Shown piece by piece: positions 32,101-41,970 of a stretch of 64,000 nucleotides of DNA (the first letter of the stretch is position 1; every line of letters begins with the position of its first letter). Source of the DNA: Ypsolopha sequella (lineage: Eukaryota; Arthropoda; Insecta; Lepidoptera; Ypsolophidae). The stretch is from contig OW203988.1 of the NCBI GenBank assembly GCA_934047225.1, positions 6,048,229 to 6,112,228 on the forward strand, read 5' to 3'. The notes beneath the pieces are model-generated. The model worked only from the letters and a program-made list of their open reading frames with translations. It made no database searches and was not told where the DNA came from. A program made the translations under genes and the position numbers.

Positions 32101-33264
32101 GTTTTCTGCTTTTCAGCGACTTAAAATTCAGTATGTATTTCCAAAGTAACCAAGATAATTTAATAATGAATTACTAGCTCTTGCCTGCGGCTTTGGTCGC
32201 GTTGATTAAGTTTTTGTGTAGTCCTATCTAATCTGTCAATATTTACCTATACATGTACGCTAAGCACAGATTTTATGAAAATCCATTAAAAGCAATGAAT
32301 AATCTCATGGAAGCTGATTAAAGGTACAAAAAGTAGCCCATGTCCAATTCCAGGTCTAGAACCACATTTGTGCAAAGTTTTATCCCAATCGGTTTTGTAG
32401 ATACTAGGTTTGGCCCGCGGCTTCGCGCGCGTTGATTAAGTTTTTATATGTCGTACCGAATCTGTAAATATTTTTCAAACCATTTATTTTTAGTATGTGA
32501 TTCTGGTTTGGAGTGTTTTTGGTTGTCATCATCTCTAATTTGATCCCCATGTATAGTGTTTTTGGTGAGGCCGAAGACCAAAACACGTTTCCGACTTTGG
32601 CGAGGCCGAAAGTCGAATCGCTTTTCTGATCGACACAATTTTTTGTTTTCGAAATTAATCCTCTGCTAATGAGTCCATGGCGGTCTTTGATAACAGATTT
32701 ATTGTTTGGCGAGGCTGAAGGCCGCGCCGCGTCTCTGAACGACACCATTTCTTGTCCCCAAGGGAATTGATTTATGGGATAAAAAGTAGCCTATGTCCTA
32801 TTGCAGGTTTAGAACTACATTTGTGCAAAGGTTCAGCCGAATCGGTTTTGTAGTTACGGCATGAAGGAGTAATAAACAACTATCCATCCATCCAAACTTT
32901 CGCATTTATAATATTAGTGTGATGTGGAATTGAAAAGTTCTACATACAGGTAGCAGTAAAGAAGGAAAAGTGAAAGAAGACAGTTTTAATTTTTGACAAA
33001 CACTAATAATATAAAACCTCACCTATCCAACTGGCCTCATTATCTGTGATAGGTATATAAGAGTCAGCTTGCTTCAGCTGCGGCAGAGCCACGGCCGAGA
33101 AACCGAAGGCCATGCCAGTGTTTATGGTTCCCAGGTTGGCTACGAAGGAGGCCAGGACCTGCCTGAATGCCTTCCCTCGTCCAGACTTGTCCGGCTTCGA
33201 TGGTGCAAGGGTCTTCGTGATAACGGGTGGGGAACCATTCTTGATGAAGGGTGTTGAGTCGGCC
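17047..33264 (-). CDS. Facilitated trehalose transporter Tret1-like, nine exons (start codon exon missing)
   Basis: A sugar-porter-family (MFS) plasma-membrane carrier. Insect Tret1 proteins move trehalose down its gradient between haemolymph and tissues. Exons in transcript order: 33264-33023, 31655-31497, 30879-30740, 22599-22367, 21399-21258, 20746-20620, 19843-19653, 19188-19050, 17171-17047. Every junction has AG/GT borders and matching phase, giving 498 continuous residues. Family marks: DNIGRR after helix 2, PETPNYLL at the end of helix 6, CGRRP in the second half, PETKG after helix 12, and about 12 hydrophobic helices. The first exon starts with a split codon after a long cytosolic tail, so the initiator Met is in an upstream exon not found here. 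Nothing is broken. The exact substrate is inferred from the family. Introns hold a tRNA-headed SINE and hAT- and mariner-type MITEs. Confidence 0.95.
17232..17395. repeat. 31-bp minisatellite in the last Tret1 intron
   Basis: About five copies of a 31-bp unit containing GTGACAACTTCACTGCCC and CCTGTACAAA. It lies about 60 bases upstream (transcript sense) of the last exon's acceptor. Confidence 0.9.
18200..18530. repeat. Duplicated retroelement tail
   Basis: CATTTCATTCCATAGATGAG occurs near 18203 and again near 18478, separated by sequence resembling a LINE 3' end. No coding potential. Intronic. Confidence 0.4.
19050..19188 (-). CDS. Tret1-like exon H (helix 11)
   Basis: 46 residues: VRGVIGGMTTCAAHLSVFSV, then VKTFPLIRHTFNDYGAFALY. 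The acceptor aattccag and donor GTGAGT are both close to consensus. Confidence 0.95.
19653..19843 (-). CDS. Tret1-like exon G (helices 9-10)
   Basis: 63 residues from IGCGATMITLAVYMYWLKYW, through YTWIPVASIFIFIIACTLGY, to VPWVMIGEVYPTQ. The last motif (PWxxxGEVYP) follows helix 10 in sugar porters. The donor GTATGG begins at 19652. Confidence 0.95.
20173..20342. mobile_element. Fold-back MITE (CCGATTCTGAA family), copy 2
   Basis: ACCGATTCTGAAGG is inverted at 20327-20340, with related interior sequence to the copies at 15513 and 62900. It lies in the Tret1 intron between exons F and G. Confidence 0.7.
20620..20746 (-). CDS. Tret1-like exon F (helix 8, CGRRP)
   Basis: 42 residues: ASGATMDKNMATIILGVIRV, then IFTVVGCVLCRRCGRRPLTF. 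The acceptor is cttccag at 20747-20749 and not the nearer cttcag, because only the former keeps frame with exon E. The donor is GTTTGT. Confidence 0.93.
20930..21135 (+). pseudogene. LINE C-terminal fragment
   Basis: Decayed copy of the tail at 4912-5385: GCAAGTGGAAGG, GGCGACATACT and ATGTCAAAAG appear in the same order. Multiple stops. Confidence 0.6.
21258..21399 (-). CDS. Tret1-like exon E (helix 7)
   Basis: 47 residues: LKNPKEIIKAVLSPSALKPF, then TILAVYFFIYQWCGVNTITF. YQWCGVN replaces the QQxSG of glucose transporters, a position that contacts sugar in that family. The donor is GTTAGT. Confidence 0.95.
21620..22260 (+). mobile_element. tRNA-headed SINE with a nested hAT-type MITE
   Basis: The plus strand carries a divergent tRNA-like head (B-box GGGTTCAAATACC), then GGCGATAGGG, interrupted at 21795-22184. 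It resumes CTCACCACCCATCACGTTGG as in the SINE at 41411. The uninterrupted copy at 41620-41650 shows the insertion point. Confidence 0.65.
21795..22184. mobile_element. hAT-type MITE nested in a SINE
   Basis: Ends AGGGTTGCCAGATGG and CCATCTGGCAACCCT, with repeated TCCTCC/TTTTT motifs inside. ATAGGGCT borders both sides as an 8-bp duplication, apart from an extra AG on the right. An 8-bp duplication is characteristic of hAT transposases. Confidence 0.65.
22367..22599 (-). CDS. Tret1-like exon D (helix 6 and central loop)
   Basis: 77 residues from YVIGSATSWQILAG through LVLPETPNYLLSH to the charged loop DEEIQRMVKFKEN. PETPNYLL is the sugar-porter motif after helix 6. The donor GTGAGT begins at 22366, so reading past it gives a false stop. 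Confidence 0.95.
22935..23160. repeat. Dispersed repeat, inverted copy at about 50195-50420
   Basis: Shares AAAGACGATATTTTTGATGG and CACTCGTGTCCCAATG with 50195-50420 in opposite orientation. Confidence 0.65.
23275..23517. mobile_element. hAT-type MITE with 8-bp target duplication, copy 1
   Basis: Begins CAGTGGCGTGCATAGAAC and ends with the inverse. It is flanked by GTGGTTCC at 23267-23274 and 23518-23525. The interior is an almost full-length fold-back centred on GGTAGGCAGTGCCTACC. Confidence 0.88.
23960..24168 (+). pseudogene. LINE C-terminal fragment, copy B
   Basis: Sense-strand copy of 791-1003. It ends [19 protein letters not shown] and stop, a tail typical of moth LINE polyproteins. 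5'-truncated. Confidence 0.6.
24420..24545 (-). repeat. LINE 3'-tail fragment
   Basis: Minus-strand LINE terminus containing CGGGACTTTAGTCCCGGACC, running out into a TTATT-rich simple repeat at its tail. Confidence 0.45.
24855..25250 (-). repeat. LINE 3' region with ATT-repeat tail
   Basis: On the minus strand a segment ends CTGAAATAAATGATTTT followed by (ATT)n, the usual tail of lepidopteran LINEs. A 71-codon open frame at 25032-25247 has no recognisable motif. Confidence 0.4.
25252..25690 (-). repeat. LINE 3'-end fragment, copy C, split by a hAT MITE
   Basis: Matches 791-1003 on both sides of the MITE at 25301-25558. Removing the MITE and one TTTCCAGG restores the continuous repeat. Confidence 0.75.
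25301..25558. mobile_element. hAT-type MITE with 8-bp target duplication, copy 2
   Basis: CAGTGGCGTGCACAGAACTT and its inverse at the ends, flanked by TTTCCAGG at 25293-25300 and 25559-25566. Same family as 23275-23517, 47150-47521 and 52519-52692. Confidence 0.92.
25965..26100. repeat. 50-bp tandem repeat, just under three copies
   Basis: Units contain GTGATTGCACTCGTTTATA and CAACTTACTGTATAGGGCC with a period of about 50 bp. Confidence 0.8.
26758..27021. mobile_element. TA-flanked fold-back MITE (TACAACGTGTAAC family)
   Basis: TACAACGTGTAACAGAAAGG at the left is inverted at the right, with TA on both sides. A complete sister lies at 48635-48879 and a right-half remnant at 27690-27845. Confidence 0.85.
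27545..27845. repeat. Composite of two decayed repeats
   Basis: 27545-27600 carries the CCGGCCAAGTGCGAGTC head of a family also at 31013-31265 and 39380-39605. 27690-27845 is a half copy of the MITE at 26758-27021, ending CTTTCTGTTACACATTGTA. Confidence 0.6.
28354..28768. mobile_element. TTAA-type element (GGCGATATG family), degraded
   Basis: Starts after TTAA and carries GCGAAAAAACCCTCAG and GGGACGGATTCGTGG, shared with 40275-40691 (inverse), 45805-46225 and 58833-59234. The right TTAA is lost. Moved presumably by a piggyBac-type transposase. Confidence 0.7.
29250..29384. mobile_element. Fold-back MITE with in-window empty site
   Basis: CTCCCAAAGTAATAATGCGC is inverted exactly at the right end; the stem is about 30 bp. 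The surrounding repeat recurs at 59640-59880 without this insertion. Confidence 0.75.
30740..30879 (-). CDS. Tret1-like exon C (helices 4-5)
   Basis: Reads RLLIGLGSGMVGAPARVYTC, then EVSQPHLRGMLGALASVGVS and SGVLIQ. It contains the conserved PARVYTCEVSQPHLRG segment after helix 4. The donor GTCAGT begins at 30739. An intron of about 8.1 kb follows. Confidence 0.95.
31013..31265 (+). repeat. Dispersed repeat with CCGGCCAAGTG head
   Basis: Contains ACCGGCCAAGTGTGAGTCGG, then AGATACAGCCTGGTGACAGA and CCCTTTGGGTACGAAACCC, a pattern common in moth introns. Fragments recur at 27545, 39380 and 49060. Element class unknown. Confidence 0.6.
31497..31655 (-). CDS. Tret1-like exon B (helices 2-3, DNIGRR)
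   Basis: Reads SLSAAGTPIGCILSGYLMDN, then IGRRLTLIV and GWTLIASAQNVYMMYI. It holds the MFS loop 2-3 motif. The acceptor attgcag and donor GTAACG are in phase with both neighbours. Confidence 0.94.
32173..32927 (-). mobile_element. Lep1-like Helitron, two nested 3' ends
   Basis: The minus strand runs from CGAAAGTTTGGATGGATAG at 32910 to a 3' end with CGCGAAGCCGCGGGCC near 32405, and a second related 3' end lies at 32173. This suggests a Helitron inserted next to or inside an older one. It occupies a Tret1 intron. Confidence 0.6.
33023..33264 (-). CDS. Tret1-like exon A (N-tail and helix 1)
   Basis: 80 residues: a hydrophilic tail rich in Ser, Pro and Lys, then GKAFRQVLASFVANLGTINT and GMAFGFSAVALPQL (helix 1), ending NEASWI. 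The acceptor cacccag follows a pyrimidine tract. The donor GTGAGG begins at 33022. It starts in phase 1, so it is not the first coding exon. Confidence 0.92.
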
Positions 33265-33939
33265 CTGGGTGGGAAAAGAAAAAACTAAAGTGAAAAATAA
33301 TTATCACGCTGAAAAACATGGATATAAAATATATTGAGGCCAACTGTGTTATCGCTAGCAGCGTGCTGGATGTTTAGTCTGGGCTTCAGTTTGTAAATTA
33401 AATTACATTACACATACATTATCTCACCTATATCATAGACTAAGTATTACTACGTATAGACCGACAACTCCCATACATCAAGGCGTAGCAAATTTTTTAC
33501 GCGCCCTTACAACACTAGGTGTCGCCAAGTGTTGCAAATAAGCATAATTTGTTTAATTGGCTGCAAGTAAATTCTTCTTCTTCTTTTCGTGTCAATGGTT
33601 CCTTTACTAAATCCTGGACCAGTACGCAGCCACATCCACAGCATTTGCCGAGTAAACTCTCATGGTTACCAAGTAAACATGTGGCTGTAATAGCTTTGCT
33701 TAGAAAAACTAGATGGCGGTAAGTTGGCAACACTAACAGTGAATATTTCAGCGACATCTATTATCGAAGTTGGAATTATTTTTATGTCACGTGACATCAC
33801 TGTACCACTAGCGCCACCAATCGGTATTTTTTAGCATCGTGTTCGTTAGAGGATTTAGCAACGCCATCTAGATTTCTTTAGAATTTTACACCTTTTTTGT
33901 GGTTACGAACTGATGTATAGGCGACTACTAGTAAAACTT

Positions 33940-34900
33940 TTTTTTTTTTTTTTTTTTAGTTTATTTATTCATAGTTAAATTTATTTACATATTTAAGAGT
34001 TTAAAGCCATCCGACTAAAACCACATGGTTTATGCGCGGTATGGCGAGATCGCAAACTTTATGCTAAACTAACTAAACTAATTCTAACTTATATTATGTT
34101 AACTAACATCACGCAGCCACAGGCTGCTGATGTTGAAGAAAATAAAGCTTTATGGCACTTTTTCGCTTTTTATTATTATTTAAGTTTTTTAGTCTATCTA
34201 ATCTATGGGTAGGTATTTCATTTAGTATTAAAGGAAGCATGTACTCCCATGTTCTCATAACATATATATTATTATAGTTAGGTAGTTTATAAGTAGGTAG
34301 GTAAGTTAGGTTTCGTAAGTTCTTAGGCCTAGTTTTCTTAATAAGTTTATCTTCATTATCATATTCTTCACAAATAATAGCCATTTTTATTTTACTATAG
34401 ATATTAATAATTTTACAGAAGTCAAATAAGCCTTTTTCGTCGCCATTGTATTTGTTTTTAATATTGTTAGGCACAATGACTTTTAATAATCTAAGTTGTA
34501 GTCTATAGATGTTGTCGATATAGCTTTTATAAGTACGACCATAACTACTAATACCATAGCTTATAATTGAGTCAGCAAGTGATAGATACATTATTCTTAA
34601 TATATTATAAGGTAATTTGTATTTAATTATACACAATTTTGATAGAATGCCTCGCAGCTTGTTACATAGGTATTCAATATGTGGACCCCAGTTCAGATTG
34701 TTATCTATAATGAGACCTAGGTACTTATGTTGTTTGACAAGTTCCAGATGCTCACAGTTACATGTATTGTGATTTTTATGTAAACATTGATGGTCATGGG
34801 CAACGATGTACGGAGTGATTAAGGTTTTTAAGTATGGGGAGTGAATGTGTAAAAGTTTAGTTTTTTGTGAATTAATGACAAGTCCGAGTTAATTGACAAG
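33940..34900 (-). pseudogene. 5'-truncated LINE, RT C-terminal half
   Basis: Minus-strand frame from about 34890: KTKLLHIHSP, then QHKYLGLIIDNNLNWGPHIE and a 175-codon continuation with YLSLADSIISYGISSYGRTY (the region after the RT palm in jockey/CR1-type LINEs). A poly-T run at 33941-33958 is the poly-A tail. The catalytic YxDD part is missing through 5' truncation. The frame is open over about 250 codons, so the insertion is fairly young. Confidence 0.75.
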
Positions 34901-35208
34901 TCCGAGTTTAACTTAGTCTATGACTATAGTTATTAGAAGTGTGGTAGTATTTTCAACATAATAAAGAGAAAAACCACTATCTTCTATATTTAACCAACAG
35001 TGTTATTTATGTTGGCAGTGGTAAAGAAAAATTATGTCGACTATGTGTGACTCCCATGACCTCCCCTTGGATCCGCCGTTAGCTCTGTGGTCTATCGTGG
35101 TCACAAGCTACAGATATTCAATCTCACGAAGTCCGTTTGTCTATGGTTGTTGTAGTAACGTGTACAGATCAGCGCGTTTTGTGTGTGTTGATGTTTGGGG
35201 GTACCCAA

Positions 35209-35229
35209 GGGGGGGGGGGGGGGGGGGGG
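35209..35229 (+). repeat. Run of 21 guanines
   Basis: Twenty-one consecutive G in an AT-rich region. It could form G-quadruplex DNA, or its length could be a sequencing artefact. Confidence 0.8.
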
Positions 35230-35716
35230 TATCGGAAATCAATAGTTTTTTTTCTATAATTTTTTTCAAAATTAAAAATTTCTAGGTTATTTTAGGTAGG
35301 ATAAAATAACTGGAATATAAAGTATACGTATAGTGGGAGCGCTGCCCTTCCTCCACGCCTCCGGCTTTTTATATACACTCTAGGGGTAGTACCCACAAGA
35401 CTGTATAGATTCGGTTTTGGAACATGTTCAACCTATTTTTTCTATTTAATCACTAATCAGCACCAATACAACAAAAGGCAACCTATTATTTTTGGTAAGC
35501 TAAATAAAAGACATGCATAAACTTTATAAAATTTTAATGAAATCACAAAGAAAACAAAATGCCTGCATTGGTTTTATACTAGTCCTTTGAGCCAATTTTT
35601 AGCGAAATACAACAAAAAAAATTTAATTACGTCAATTTTAATGCGTGACTCACAGCAGTTTCGGAACACAACCAAAATAAAATCAAGCCATAAAATCAAT
35701 TAAAATTGCACCTTAA

Positions 35717-36386
35717 GGGTCGGTTGCGCCAAACATGCTCTCGCGTTTGGACAATTTAGCATATTAAAACAAAATATTTTTAACAAATAAAATTTTTGTA
35801 GGTGTTGAACTACATTATAATTTTTCAGATTTGAAATTAAGAAAAAAAATCGGAAAGATCTGTAAAATCACGGAAAACGTAATTTGGCTTTGGAACTAGT
35901 ATGATCAGTCTACTGATCCAACTACAAACTAAAATATTTTTTTATAGAGCAAAGAAATGAAAGTAGCCTTTACAGATTTTTATTATTTTTTATTTCCTTT
36001 CGTTATTTTAAAAGAAATACTTTCCTGCACAGAAAAATTACGCAAAAAGAATTTGGAAGTTTGTGTATTTCTTTTTAAATAACGAAAGGAAAAAAATATT
36101 AATATTTTATATGAATAAGGTACTTTAAACTCTTTACGTAAAAAAATATATTTCAATTTGGAACAAAAAAATTTTTTTTTCTGTTTGCTATGCCAAATTA
36201 AATTTTTCGTGATTTTAGTGATCTTTCGGATTTTTTTCCCGATGCTTGTGATACTTGTGTGAAATCTGAAAAATTATAATGTTGTTCAACTCCTTAACTA
36301 CCTACACAAATTTTATTTTTTAAAAATACTTTGTTTTAATATGCTAAATTGTCCAAACGCGAGAGCATGTTTGGCGAAACGGACCC
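35717..36386. mobile_element. TTAA-flanked element with long terminal inverted repeats
   Basis: TTAA at 35713-35716 and 36387-36390 flank a 670-bp element ending GGGTCGGTTGCGCCAAACAT, inverted at the right with small changes. Pairing extends about 190 bp from each end. TTAA duplication points to a piggyBac-type transposase. No coding capacity. Confidence 0.85.
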
Positions 36387-36399
36387 TTAAGACAATTTT

Positions 36400-37800
36400 T
36401 GAGGTTATTTTACGAAACTTGATTTTTTTTTTTTGAGAAAGCTATTGATTTCCGGTAACTGAAATTTCGTGAGATTAATAATAATAACAAGAGCTATTCA
36501 AGAGCAAGAGGTACCTTTGTACGTATACTGTTATAAGAGACGAGCCCATTATGTTGTACCTATTTAATAATTCACCTACGGATTACCTTCACTAAGATTT
36601 TCTAAATTGATGTACAGTCAGTCACCCGCTGTTCAAGCTTCCTATTTGTAAACAATTTTTACGGCTATGACGCCGAATTCGCTTAGACTAAATTATGTTA
36701 AGGTGTATTAGAAAACCTTTCCGAGATTTGAGTTTAATAAGCCGTATTTTAGAATTTGTGGTCTAAAAAAACCTCATGATGATGAATATTTTTACGAAAA
36801 AGCCGCAACTTCCATTTGCCTTCTTATGACGTCACTTGAGAAATGGCTGTTTAGAAATGTGTTGTTAGTTATCAAGATACATTTATAATAATTTGCTCCT
36901 GACTCATTTGACAGATGTATGACAGAGACAGACCACTTTTTTATAAGCAATCAAACATCACAATGAGTATAATGTCTAAAATTCTCAAGTGACGTCATAT
37001 CGGGCAATTCTTTAAAAAATCATGAAAAATAATGGTTAATTTATATACCAAAATAATAAAAACTTTGTTCTAATTTGGCGTATAATCCTTGAAAAAAATT
37101 TTTTTTTTTTTTATTTAAGCTATGGGAATTAGAGCTGCCAATAGGTAGCCTGCTGGCGTGTATACGTACGTGTATTTTTGTAATGTAGGTATGATTTGAA
37201 ACCAATTACCTTAGAGCATATACCTACTTAATTGTCTAAGAGCCCCACTAATAAACAAAGAGTGTTTATCATCAGGTTCCATAACTGTATAGTAGATTTT
37301 ATAGCGCATTGTCTTCAAAATTGGTACCGTTTTCTGCGTAATTTCTAATCAATGGATTCGTCCTCAATTTGGTAATAGCTTATTAGATGAATACTCCCAA
37401 TTGGGTAGAAAAGCCGCATTGATCACTCCGCTTACATCGTCATTTTTAATTTTTAGTTTCCGTAGTCGAATATAGTAAAGGCATGAGTGTGTTCGTCCGT
37501 CCATCTGTATGGCTATCTCTCACAGACTTTTCTCTTATATGAACAAAGCTGTCAATTTGAAATTTCAAATAATTTTCTTGTTCCCACCTAGCTATACTGA
37601 GGCTCTTTTGGTGGTTGAAATCGGAACTATCTTCTACCCTATGCCTATAAAGATCAGTGCGACAATGGCTCTATTGACGCGTCGATGATAAGGGGCCGTC
37701 CACATATTACGTCATTTTAAATTAGGGGGGGGTCTAGTCGCACCACGTAGTTTTGGCCGGAGTCCTTAGTCAACATTAATTTTGACCGGTTATGAGTTTT
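36400..37800. other. Gene-free stretch
   Basis: AT-rich sequence with stop codons in all frames. TGACGTCACTTGAG at about 36827 and CTCAAGTGACGTCA at about 36986 form a wide fold-back. Nothing else recognisable. Confidence 0.5.
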
Positions 37801-37809
37801 AACTGTAAC

Positions 37810-38175
37810 ATATACATAAACCCACGTCTGTCTCCCAGAGGGGTAGGCAGGGACTAAAGATTTCCATCTGCTACGATCCTGGCACACCTCTTTCGCTTCT
37901 TCGCAGCCTAAGGCATGTTTGCATGGATTACATACATATATTTATAAACTCTCGCCTTTCCTCCAGAGGGCTATGCAGAGACTACATATTTCCATCTGCT
38001 ACGATCCTGGCACACCTCTTTCGCTTCTTCCACATCCATCAATCTAGTCATACTAGCTCGTCTATTCCGGGTACTTTTGACTTTGCCCTTCCTCATGCAG
38101 TATGTCGCCAAATTGGGGGTCCTTCTAAAGCAGCCCGGTCAAACTTTACCTTCCACTTGAGCACCATGCATCTTT
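37810..38175 (-). pseudogene. LINE C-terminal fragments, two partial tandem copies
   Basis: Minus-strand sequence matching 5200-5385: CATCTGCTACGATCCTGGCA occurs at about 37865 and 37996. The second copy extends into the GGGCTGCTTTAGAAGG region. Confidence 0.65.
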
Positions 38176-39108
38176 TCATTAGTCTACATTAATTTTAATG
38201 GAGTACTAAATGTAAGTACTTAAGTAGTCGCCACTATGGAGGTGCTTTGTGCGGAGAGTGATCATGGAGACATGCTCATCTCCTTGATCGCTCTTGATGC
38301 ATTTTTCATAGTGTTTTTATTAAGGTTTTGTGTGTATGATTTATTTTCATTTTTTTCCTTGTTGCTAACCTTCTATTAATCCTACTATTCTATGGATTCA
38401 AAGTTGTCCGAAATAAAATATTTTTATTTTATTTTATTGTTTTTTATTTATTATTATTTTTTAAAGTTTTCTCTGGAACAAGATAAAGCATTCATTGTCA
38501 AAATTGATAAAGCGGCAGATAACAGAATACCCCTGTTTTGTACCCAAACATAGGTGCTTTGACGTCAACACAAACAATTGCAAACACATGATGCCGTGCG
38601 AGGTTATCTGGGCCCAAATGACCCCAAGCGACAAGTGCTGGTTGACCTGTAGACCTGTGGTTCTCAAAATGTAAATTATTAAAAACAAAAATTTACTAGT
38701 ACTAAAAGTCTGTTTTTTCCTTTTATTTCGTTGTGTAAGGTTTAACTGTAACCTTTTATTATTGATTGAAACAGTACAAGTGCATACAGCTTTTAGAGAT
38801 CCATTAAAACGAGAATCCTCTTAAGCGCTAAGCACAACCTCGGTTTGTGTACGTGAAGCAAGGAATATGGGTACCAGATTGTAGATAGTAAAGAACTGAT
38901 TGTATAAGTATATGCGTTAACTATATGTGCTGGCATTGATTTCGAAAAATCTTTGAATAACCACAAAAAATTATGAGGGGGACCCTCTTATCTCCGAAAA
39001 TGGTAAACCAAAAAATATAAAAAATGTCGATTATAGATCATAACTGGTAAATAACAGGAAAACTACAGCGATTAAAAAAAAGTTGAACACAAATGAGAAA
39101 TATATATA

Positions 39109-39331
39109 TACAAGGTGACTTTTTGATCATCGTCCAAATTCATAGTGGTGGCTTGGTAAGTGATGAGTATCATGGATCAATAACAATTTTTGTGAAATTC
39201 GTAAAGTGAAATTTCAACTCCCCATAGCGATTCACTCGGGACTGAAAGTGAATTTCTATGAAGCCGAAATTTAATTTTACGAATCAAGCCTCCAGTATGA
39301 ATTTGGACGATGATCAAAAAGTCACCTTGTA
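39109..39331. mobile_element. TA-flanked fold-back MITE (TACAAGGT family), copy 2
   Basis: TACAAGGTGACTTTTTGATC is inverted at the right end, with TA at 39107-39108 and 39332-39333. Same family as 14939-15205. Confidence 0.85.
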
Positions 39332-39379
39332 TATATAATTGTAAAATTATATGGTTAGGCTATATTTACTTGCATCTAT

Positions 39380-39860
39380 TTCGAGAGATCCTCGAAAAAA
39401 CACAAAAAAATGTATGTCCCCTCTTTATCTCCAAAACCTGTTAATCCAAAAAATATGAAAATAAATCATGGCAACATGAGCCAAAGATTATAAGAAAAAT
39501 ATAGCGGTTGAGAAATTCACGAAAACAATAATGAAAACATTCCCAAAACGATCGAATTACGGAACCCTAGGTACGCGAGTCTAACTCGCACTTGACCGGT
39601 TATTCCATTCGCCGCGCCGGTAATTTCGAATTGCACCGTGTTGTTATAAAATTATATTATTTTATGAGCATAATTAGGTAGATAGAGTCATACTAGCTTT
39701 ATGCCCGTGGCTTTACCCACTTGATTTTTGTTCTTAGGTTATATATTTTATGTTAATACATGGTGCTAATACTAGTATTTCCCTAGATAAAATATAGCAC
39801 GTCTTTATGTGTTGATGAGGGATCTATCCCACTGTTGAAGTTTCGTCCGTATCCATTGTT
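39380..39860 (-). repeat. Decayed repeat fragments
   Basis: 39380-39605 ends with the inverse of the CCGGCCAAGTGCGAGTC head. 39690-39860 begins CTAGCTTTATGCCCG, a Helitron 3' end in inverse orientation. Confidence 0.5.
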
Positions 39861-40274
39861 ATATGTTAACAAACACATACAACTTTTGGATGCATAAACG
39901 TTTCTATACAATCATGTTACTTACAACCAGTTTAATATTGATCTTTCAAATATAAACCTAAGTAGAAACTTGTAGAACCACTGGTTTTTAAAGTAGGTAC
40001 CTATCTCGTTCTGCACTGACATTATTATGACTACAACAAAAATGATAATGGATTACCAAATTATATTAAATAACACAAAGTAGTTACTAGCTTTAGGATT
40101 ATTTTAGCCTTCCACTTCATTGGCGGATACGCCCAGCAATTATACATATTTGACTCGAATTTTAGATACGATTCGGGAGCACTTTTATTAAAAAAGCACC
40201 TAAAGACTTATGGCGATTAAAAACTTTTTTTTTTATTTGTGTTGAACCTTGTCAGAAGCCTTGCCCACATTTGA

Positions 40275-40691
40275 AGGCGATACCAAAAAAAATGGGGTGT
40301 TTTCGAATCCATTTACTCTACTATAACGTCATCTACGTATTTCATTTTTGGGTAAATGTTTATTGAGTATTTGATTAAGATTCTCACTGAAGGAAAACGC
40401 GATTGAATGAAATTTTGTCAATAGAATTTAATTCCGAAAAGACCTCTAAATTGTTTTATTTTTTCCTGTAATTCTGAAATCCTAACTAACTTCATTGTGA
40501 AATTGCATTCAAAGTGTGGATATTATGTATTTGTAAAGCCTCCTTGTAAATATTTTTGACAAAATAGCTTAGTACATTTTGTACTAATAAAAAACCAACT
40601 TTTTGCTACTTTTCCACGAATCCGTCCCACTCGCACTGAGGGTTTTTTCGCATATCGAGTAACAGGGACGCTAAAACTTTTACATATCGCC
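40275..40691. mobile_element. TTAA-type element (GGCGATATG family), inverse copy
   Basis: The right end GCGATATG lies against TTAA at 40692-40695. The left end GGCGATACC has lost its TTAA. The interior is the inverse of 28354-28768. Confidence 0.75.
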
Positions 40692-41410
40692 TTAATTACT
40701 GAGTCCGCCCCAGTTTCACTTCCACCATCACATATCGCCCAGTACTAAAAGCGGTAAACTTCTTGGCCGGTATTATTTGCATAATTATGGCAACGGGCGA
40801 ATTTTAGATATCTGTCACAAAAGTACAATCGCGTGTCGAGTTGTTTTGGCGTAGAAACTATTAAGGCTTGAATAAGCGTGGATTTGGTAAAATTGCGTAT
40901 ATTTAGCTCGATTTGTAGGCCAAACTAACTACTAGAAAATTCTGGGAAATATATATGTACTTAATCATGTTTTTCTGACGAATTAAGCCTTTATAGATTA
41001 TCAAAATTTTAAATCTTTACTCAAATAAATATATATCTGTTGGTACCTAATTTCATTCTGTACATTCAATTCGCTCGGACACGGAATATGCGTTTGAAAT
41101 TAATCTTTCACACAATAAAAGATGTCATTATTATCTACAAAAAAGCCTTACTACTTTATTTCTGTATGTCCTAATGGAGCCCCGATTTCAAAATAACTGA
41201 AGTTTTGCGTGCGCGGCATCTGATTAGAGCAGGATAGAGAGTTAAAAAACAAACGCGTTAGAGCGGGACCGAATTTTAGCATAGTGCAGCCCCTTAATGT
41301 ATTTAATACATTTCATCTATTCCCATACTTCGTAAAGGTAAAGTATAGTAATTACAACATCAAAAGATGTTTTATAAGTACCTACATTATTTAAAGCGGC
41401 GCGGCGTGGT

Positions 41411-41735
41411 ATAAAATAGCGGCGGTAGCTCAGGGGGTAGAAACGCTGACCTCTCAGTCTTGAGATCCAGGTTCGATCCCCGGTCGGGCATGCACCAATA
41501 AGTTTTTCGGAATTTATGTTCATAGTATTTGTTTTTACTTACCACTTGCTGAACGGTGACCGAAAATATCGTAAGGAAACCTGCATGCCCTAAAAAGCGT
41601 GTATTTGTGCCCGAAGTACGGCGATAGGGCTCACCACTCATCACGTTGGAACGTAATAATCATATTTAAAAACGCGGGTGTACCGAGTATGGACTGTGAC
41701 TTGCATATCACAGTTCACACTCTTGTTATAATAAT
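41411..41735 (+). mobile_element. tRNA-headed SINE, best-preserved copy
   Basis: A-box TAGCTCAGGGGGTAG and B-box GGTTCGATCCC within a tRNA-like head (41418-41490), then the body with GGAAACCTGCATGCCC and ATCACGTTGGAACGTAATAA. It is the intact reference for copies at 11372 and 21620. The head lacks a clean acceptor stem. Confidence 0.8.
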
Positions 41736-41970
41736 TGTTTTCATAATCATAAATATACCGTTGTTGTTATGATATGAAATCGGCAAAAATTTATTTGAAA
41801 TTAGTGAAAAAACATAGCAATAATAAATAAATGAGTAAAGTTGTAACTTATCCAAATCACTATTTGCTAAGAGCTTTTTACATATACAAAACACGTTTTA
41901 AAACCCTTGTTTGAAGCAGTAAACAATTAAATTAAAATCTAGGAAATATATTGGTACTTTTAGGTATATA

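Noticed and set aside
41418..41490. Functional tRNA gene
   Set aside because: A- and B-boxes are present but the acceptor stem is poor and the sequence continues into a SINE body found elsewhere in the window. The same reasoning applies to 1487-1562 and 21650-21760.
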